From Cymbidium sinense (lineage: Eukaryota > Streptophyta > Magnoliopsida > Asparagales > Orchidaceae): a DNA stretch of 64,000 nucleotides. The position numbers and the translations under genes are program-made. The stretch is taken from NCBI GenBank assembly GCA_021442155.1, contig CM038220.1:74697817-74761816 (forward strand). Reading direction: 5' to 3'. Positions 59,923 to 64,000 of this stretch are shown here, in pieces (the first letter of the stretch is position 1; each line of letters starts with the position of its first letter). Below the pieces are notes generated by a model. The model saw nothing but the letters and a program-made list of their open reading frames with translations, searched no databases and was not told the DNA's origin.

Positions 59923-62654
59923 ATTTGTTTTAAGGTTTGTGCGGTGGTGCCTGACCGTAAATGGCCTCTTATTCTTTTGCATTAGCTTTATGAATTATTG
60001 ATGATTTGTTTAGCTTGTGCATTAAGTTGACATCTTTTTTCTAGTTTCTTCCTTGCTTGATGTATGGCTTGGATGTGGATTAGGCTCTTAGAGAAAAAAA
60101 TAAATCTACTACCAAATTAATCAATTCAAAATAAAATAAATAATTCATAACCTCATCTAAAGCTTAGGCTAAAAATCAAGATAAAAGAATTAGCAACCCC
60201 TTAGCTGGATGGTATTTTTTTTACAACATCATGTGAAAATGCATATTATTTTAACTATTGATTGGAGGGCTTCCACCTTTGCTAGAGAAACTTTGCTTGA
60301 CCTTTGAGAGCCATGGTGAAAAAGCACCTCCTCCCTTCTTGCTGATTTTGGCCAATAATCATTCTTCTCATACATTAGGCATATGGATCCTATAAGCTTG
60401 AGTCAAATGATTGTCCAAAAATGAAAATAATATGTAATATGATTTGCATTAGATTTAGGTCATTTGAAGCATGCCGTTACATGATATAGTCTCTTTAGGG
60501 AGTGAGTTTAAGGACTTAATCTCTTTCTAAATAAATAACAGCCTAGTTATCTTGCAAAAAGCATATGACTTGCCTACATGAATTTAAAATCGTAGGAGTT
60601 AGTTGGCAGCCACACCTAGGAGGTTGTAAGTCTAAGCAATCGAGTGGTTTTTCCACTCTTGTGGAGGTAAACTAAATACCCATTATCACCTTAGATTTAG
60701 GTCATGCTTTTGGCCCTCGCTAAAGCTCCCTAGATTTAGGTTTTGAGGTTGCTTCTCCCTTCTATGGGCCATAAGCATAAATCCTCACCTCTTAGGCATT
60801 TCCATAATCTTGTGTTGTAAAATCATAAGCACTAAACTTCTAATAAAAAGTTAATTCAAATGAAAAATTCAATTTAAAAAATTTAAAGCCCAACCATACG
60901 ATAGTTTGAGATGCTCGCTTAGTTTCCCAGCATCGTGAGCATCTCGTACTTATCTTCCTTTGGCTATGATAATAACTCTCTCTCTCTTTGATCAATCCCA
61001 TTTGTTCTTCTAAAATAACTAATTGATTGATCATCCTACCTATTAAAATATTTGGAGACAACGATCATTTACCTTAATCGAGAGTATTCCTAAGGGATCT
61101 CATTCCTTAGGATGTAATTAACTATGGCGGCTTGCCCCTGTAGGGAACTTAATGAACCCGATTGTGGAGTTAAATTTCTATATGGTCGCCTTAAATATGT
61201 GGATGAAAGCCAAAAATATAAAAATTCATCTTTTTAGGATGCCATGCAGATCCGCAGATGTGGTTATTCAGGTGATCGAGTACGTCATTAAGAAATAGTA
61301 TACTATCTCGGGAGATAGAAGTCACAGCTTTTTAATGGACCTAATCACCTCAATAAGGACTCCTAAGGACAATAGGTCTACATATGTACCAGAGATTCTT
61401 CCCCTACTTTACATGGAAAAGTTAAGCAGGGTTTATTTTAAACTGGGTTCGTTAAGTTCCCTACAGGGGCAAGCCCCATAGTTAATTACATCCTAAGGGA
61501 AGAGATACCTTAGGAATACTCTCTATTAAGGTAAATGATTATTATCTTCAAAGATTTCAATAGGAAAGGACTATCAATCGATTAGTTCATTTTTGAAGAT
61601 CAAATGGGATTGATCAATGAGAGGGAGTTATTATTGAAACTAAAAGAAAGATAAGTAGGAGATTCCCATGATGCTAGAAAACCTAGCGAGCGTCTCAAAC
61701 TATCCTATGGTTGAACTTTACATTTTTGAAGTTGATTTAATTTGTTTGAGTTGCATTTTTCCTTAGAAATTTAGGACATGATTCCATAATACAAGATTAT
61801 GGAAATGCCTAAGAGGTGAGGAATTATGCTTATGGCCCACAAAGGGGAGAAGCAACCTCAACCTAAATCTGAGCTTTTGGAAACAACCTAAATCTAAGAC
61901 AAAATGGGTATTTGGTTTAACTCCAAGAGAGGACAAACCACTGACTACTTGGACTTACAACATGGGTGGTGCCAACTCCTCTATGATTTTAAATACATGT
62001 TGTATTATGCTTATGCAAGATAGGCTATTATTTAGAAAGAGACTAAGTCCTTAAACTCACTCCCTAAAGAGACTAGATCATGTAAGGACATGCTTTAAAT
62101 GACCTAAATGTAATTCCATTCAAATTTTATTTTAGTTTCATTTCTGGACAATTATTTTGACTCAGGCTAATATGATTCATATGCTTAATGCATGAGAAAT
62201 AGAGTTATTGGCTAAAATTAGCGAGAAGGGAGGAGGTGTGTTTCCACGATGGCTCTCAAAGGTCAAGCCAAGTTTCTCTGGCAAAGGTGGAAGCCCTTCA
62301 ATCAAGAGTGAAGCAAGATGCATTTGTGCATGATGTTATAAAAGAAATACTCATCCAGCTAAGGGGTTGCTAATTCTTTTATCTTGATTTTAAACCTAAG
62401 CTTTAGGTGAGGTTATGAGTTCTTTATTTTTAATTTTGAGTTGTTAGATTTGGTAAAAGATTTATTTTTCCCAAAGAGCCTAATCTACATCCAGGCCATA
62501 CATAAATCAAGGAAGAAACTAGGAAAAAGATGCCACTTAATGCACAAGCTAAATAAATCATCAATCAATTTATAAAGCTAATAGTAAAAAGAATAAGAGA
62601 CCGTTGTGGTCAGGTACCACCGCACAAACCCAAAAATAAGTTGGGTAGCTAAGC

Positions 62655-62668
62655 TCTACCCTTATACA
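62655..62668 (-). promoter_or_regulatory. LTR D TATA box
   Basis: Minus strand TTGTATAAGGGTAGAGC, with a degenerate hairpin after it. It is the fifth copy of this conserved block. Confidence 0.5.
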
Positions 62669-63849
62669 ACCCAGATTACAAATGAATTAAATTATAATTA
62701 AGCAAGGAATTCATTGTTATGGGGGTCTTCAAGCTTTATTTCTTCATTCTTCTTTTCTTCTTTCTTCTTTGGTTCCATCTTTTGGATGGTTCAAAGGTGG
62801 ATGCTCCAAAGGCTTTAAATGGTACATAAGATGAAATCTTATGACCAATGTTCACCCTAATCCCCATAACAATCATTCCAAAATCCTAATTGCAAAATTT
62901 ACATGAAAAGGAAAAGTAAATCTAGATAACAACTGCAAAACAAAGGTTAGCTAAACAAACCACCGAATCCCAAACATGTCTATTAGACTTATCACCCCAC
63001 ACATGGGTGACTAAGTCCACCTAGCCTATTGGATTATGCTTAAGGGTATAAGCAGCTGCATAGCAAAAATATTTATATTTTTATTTATTACAACGCCCCT
63101 TAAGCGTAATCCCCTGCAGAAAATAATGGTTAGACTAAGATTTTCCTACCATTCATTCTATGCACATACACCCTAACATCCAGTCTAAAAACATATATCA
63201 CAAAATAAAATCATGCATCGCCCTAACCTAAAGCTAGAAGTGGTGACTTAGTTTAATGTGTATGCTTTGGAGGTTTGTGTGGTATGCTTAGCTATGACTT
63301 TAAGTTAGAATTTTCTAAGTGTGAAGCATGTCCAACTTAGAGGAGGGTTTAATTTAAGTGATTTAGTTGATTTGGGTTGATTTTATTTCATATTTTGATT
63401 AGGTTCAAATGAATCCTACAATTAATTACTAAGTTATAAAGAGAGGGAAAGAGAAGAGAACTTCTCTTTCCTTCCCTAACCTAAGTAATTTCTAAAGTGG
63501 ATTCATGTTTTTTATTTTGTTTAGTGAATGTTTTGATTAAGTGTTATAATTAATTATAAGTTTAGATGAACTCTAAACAAACCTATTCAAAATGAAAGGC
63601 ATTTTAAGATTAAATAAAATGAACTAAATTCACAAAACATATATCACTTCATTTCTTTCCCAACATGTATAACATGCATATAAATAAATCCTAAGCATAT
63701 CTATACATACAAATGAGAATGTTTAATCACACTTTATGATGCATGCTAAGCAATTCATTTAAGGAAATTTGGAAGTTTAAGATGCATGATTTTCCCAAGC
63801 AGAAAAGAAATTTCTTATCCAATTTTTACATACACACATGAAAGTAAGA

Positions 63850-64000
63850 AAGGCATAAGTGAGTACAGTATCATTATTAACCAGAGGTGTAAGGTACAAG
63901 ACCTACTTAGAGCTACTTAAACCCTCACAACCTCGGGATTGTCCAGACTAATATACCACTTTCCTTAAATACAAGTATGTGTACAAAAGAAATGAATGGA
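63850..64000 (-). repeat. LTR D internal subrepeat
   Basis: At least one unit (AGTGAGTACAGTATCATTATT, ACCAGAGG, CTACTTAGAGCTACTTAAACC), continuing past the window end. Confidence 0.65.

Larger units (their letters stand above)
53907..61159 (+). repeat. 3' LTR of element E
   Basis: It starts TGTTGACCTCATTTTTAGGA, with the same start as LTR B in reverse and as 35309. The block order matches the 5' LTR: W-box tract, donor-like site (56587/56588), G-box island, AT-rich tract, one subrepeat, TATA box (59898), then the CTAAGAGG-type segment. It ends in GGGAACTTAATGAACCC at 61159, where it departs from the full-length LTR sequence seen in the neighbouring D copy. About 7.25 kb. Confidence 0.78.
61160..64000 (-). 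mobile_element. LTR D, minus-oriented, cut by the window end
   Basis: Another copy of the giant LTR in minus orientation. From about 61260 it matches the starts of LTRs A and B (GATCGAGTAC, TATACTATCTCG-AGATAG, AATGGACCTAATCACCT). It includes the segment that both element-E LTRs lack. The true first base is unclear: TGTGG occurs at 61163 and 61198, but the next bases differ from A and B. It forms a large inverted repeat with the end of 3' LTR E. Confidence 0.75.

Overview
The window reads as nuclear DNA of a flowering plant: AT-rich, with RTE-type LINEs, a Ty1/copia relic and very long Ty3/gypsy LTRs of the Tat lineage, plus one 100-base run of N (19075-19174) typical of a scaffold gap. The element types suggest an angiosperm, perhaps a monocot, but species cannot be read from the sequence. 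No complete host protein-coding gene is visible. The only candidate is the 5' end of a gene near the left edge (about 1.1-2.4 kb), with a TATA-like box, a pyrimidine-rich tract, good splice sites and a short frame. All recognisable coding sequence elsewhere is decayed transposon sequence with stops and frameshifts.

Layout. 1-930: an AT-rich imperfect palindrome centred on a (TA)n tract and ending in CT/GA tracts. 930-2400: putative gene 5' end. 2400-13400: three RTE-type LINE copies begin here or lie nearby (5447-7165 minus; 8205-11093 plus, near full length; 16995-19074 minus, internally deleted), separated by unrecognised AT-rich sequence. 14130-16620: a decayed Ty1/copia gag-pol on the plus strand. 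19175-19345: a LINE 3' fragment after the gap.

19919-64000 is occupied by one family of giant LTRs (about 7.5-8 kb each). The first LTR lies in minus orientation as two pieces (19919-22962 and 30509-35308). It was split by a second minus-oriented solo LTR (22963-30503) flanked by the exact 5-bp duplication ATGGG. At 35309 a plus-oriented element of about 26 kb begins: 5' LTR 35309 to about 43283, a tandem-repeat leader, a degenerate Tat-type gag-pol (gag, protease, RT, RNase H, second RNase H, integrase; 45597-52416), a repeat-rich 3' UTR with an (AT)82 microsatellite, and a 3' LTR from 53907 to about 61159. It is followed head-on by another minus-oriented LTR that runs off the window.

The LTRs share a consistent internal plan in their own sense: TGTTGACC start, a roughly 2-kb strand-skewed tract crowded with TTGACC/GGTCAA (W-box-like) motifs including the perfect palindrome TTGACCAATTGGTCAA, a conserved splice-donor-like GAG/GTA site, a GC-richer island (G-boxes in two copies), an AT-rich tract, roughly 250-bp internal subrepeats in varying number, and a TATA box followed by a small hairpin about 1.2 kb before the 3' end. 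The long LTRs, the dense W-box palindromes and the conserved donor site are the most unusual features.
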